From Aequorivita sp. (GTDB lineage: Bacteria; Bacteroidota; Bacteroidia; Flavobacteriales; Flavobacteriaceae), in NCBI GenBank assembly GCA_030690315.1, contig JAUYGY010000042.1, positions 1 through 64,000 of the forward strand: DNA of 64,000 nt. Reading direction: 5' to 3'. Numbering within the stretch: position 1 is the stretch's first letter; each line of letters opens with the position of its first letter. Of the stretch, positions 63,621-64,000 are shown in pieces. Both the position numbers and the translations under genes were made by a program. Below the pieces are notes generated by a model, which was given only the letters and a program-made list of their open reading frames with translations, had not been told where the DNA came from and made no database searches.

Positions 63621-64000
63621 CTACTCCATTATATCATTTCTCTTTAAACATCGTCCTCTCGGCTCATCCCCTTCGTGTAGCACAATTTCGGAATGGAGGA
63701 ACTGCGCAGCAGCCGCTGAATCTTTTACTTTGGAAGCACTGCGTTCCAACATTTCTGCTTCAAACCCAGTTAAAACACTTTCCCTCACTCCAGTTTCCCT
63801 CCATTGAGAAAAGGAGTTACATCCGCTTGAGATGCTCCGTGCCAACGCCAGCGCATCAAGTAATGCCTGATTCGCCCCTTGTCCTTTAAACGGACTCATT
63901 GGGTGGGCGGCATCCCCGATTAGGGTGATGTGTTTCCCTTTCTCCAATAATTCTTTCTCGAGTAATTCTCGGTCATACACCGGATAACCAGAAATCTGGG
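63621..64000 (-). CDS. C-terminal part of an FAD-dependent monooxygenase (cut by window end)
   Basis: The visible 126 codons (the reading frame continues past the window end and has no start here) hold the C-terminal FAD motif ITLIGDAAHPMSPFKGQGANQALLDALALARSI, typical of the salicylate hydroxylase/PhzS/TetX-like group. The remaining tail is a helical C-terminus (SASKVKDSAAAAQFLHSEIVL). The substrate cannot be told without the rest. Confidence 0.85.
   Translation of the reverse strand, partial: QISGYPVYDRELLEKELLEKGKHITLIGDAAHPMSPFKGQGANQALLDALALARSISSGCNSFSQWRETGVRESVLTGFEAEMLERSASKVKDSAAAAQFLHSEIVLHEGDEPRGRCLKRNDIME

Overview
The window looks like a piece of a Bacteroidota chromosome, most likely a marine member of the Flavobacteriaceae (Aequorivita-like at a guess; the genus cannot be fixed from here). 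The grounds are: three proteins with C-terminal type IX secretion (T9SS) sorting domains; Bacteroidota-type -7 boxes (TAnnTTTG) before many genes; almost no Shine-Dalgarno sequences; the bL28-bL33-DUF4295-FtsY cluster; and families common in this group (DUF2254, GH3-like adenylase, BshC, 7TMR-DISM LytS kinases). It is mostly ordinary core genome. There are no rRNA or tRNA genes, no insertion sequences and no CRISPR array.

Layout. 1-11060, mostly plus strand: a secreted BNR/sortilin-like protein, RecR, a GT2 glycosyltransferase, a 2-oxoacid dehydrogenase E2, a DnaQ-like exonuclease, an FAH-family enzyme, an Hpt protein, CinA, bL28/bL33/DUF4295, FtsY and a small membrane protein. 11061-19788: an S9 peptidase, RimO, a DUF4412-like protein, a LytS/LytTR two-component pair and, divergent from it, a surface-lipoprotein candidate. 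19937-24866: a GT4-like glycosyltransferase, a PAP2 phosphatase, then an accessory stretch with MazEF, a membrane protein, a 21-bp tandem-repeat array and two toxin-less antitoxin-like genes. 24867-37475: UvrB, a zincin, a GH3-like enzyme, RluF, Hsp20, DUF2254, a TerB-like protein, SucC, LysA, a CrtI/RetSat-like oxidoreductase and a cold-shock protein. 37635-46110: a 1940-residue fungalysin with P and HYR domains, an FMN enzyme and a subtilase. 46122-59668, all minus strand: MnmA, a YwqK-like protein, YidC, PyrG, a spermidine-synthase-like protein, DUF3820, a DUF922 protease, OsmC, a LysM/periplasmic-binding fusion, GuaA, a RelE/ParE-type toxin-antitoxin pair and BshC. 59925-64000: an M14 peptidase, two repeat arrays, a lipoprotein and the C-terminal part of an FAD monooxygenase cut by the window edge.

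Functional themes are secreted proteolysis through the Sec and T9SS routes (M36, S8, S9, M14, DUF922 and zincin proteins), translation and RNA modification (bL28, bL33, RimO, MnmA, RluF), nucleotide synthesis (PyrG, GuaA) and stress or toxin-antitoxin functions.

The least explained signal is non-coding. At least fourteen spacers carry degenerate tandem arrays with a strict 7-bp period. Their unit sequence changes from place to place and sometimes within one array. Several end directly against a start codon. They recall the heptameric STRR repeats of cyanobacteria. Two further signals have an exact 21-bp period: a roughly 12-unit array at 23838-24089, and paired direct repeats near the LytS/LytTR operon that have the geometry of LytTR binding sites.
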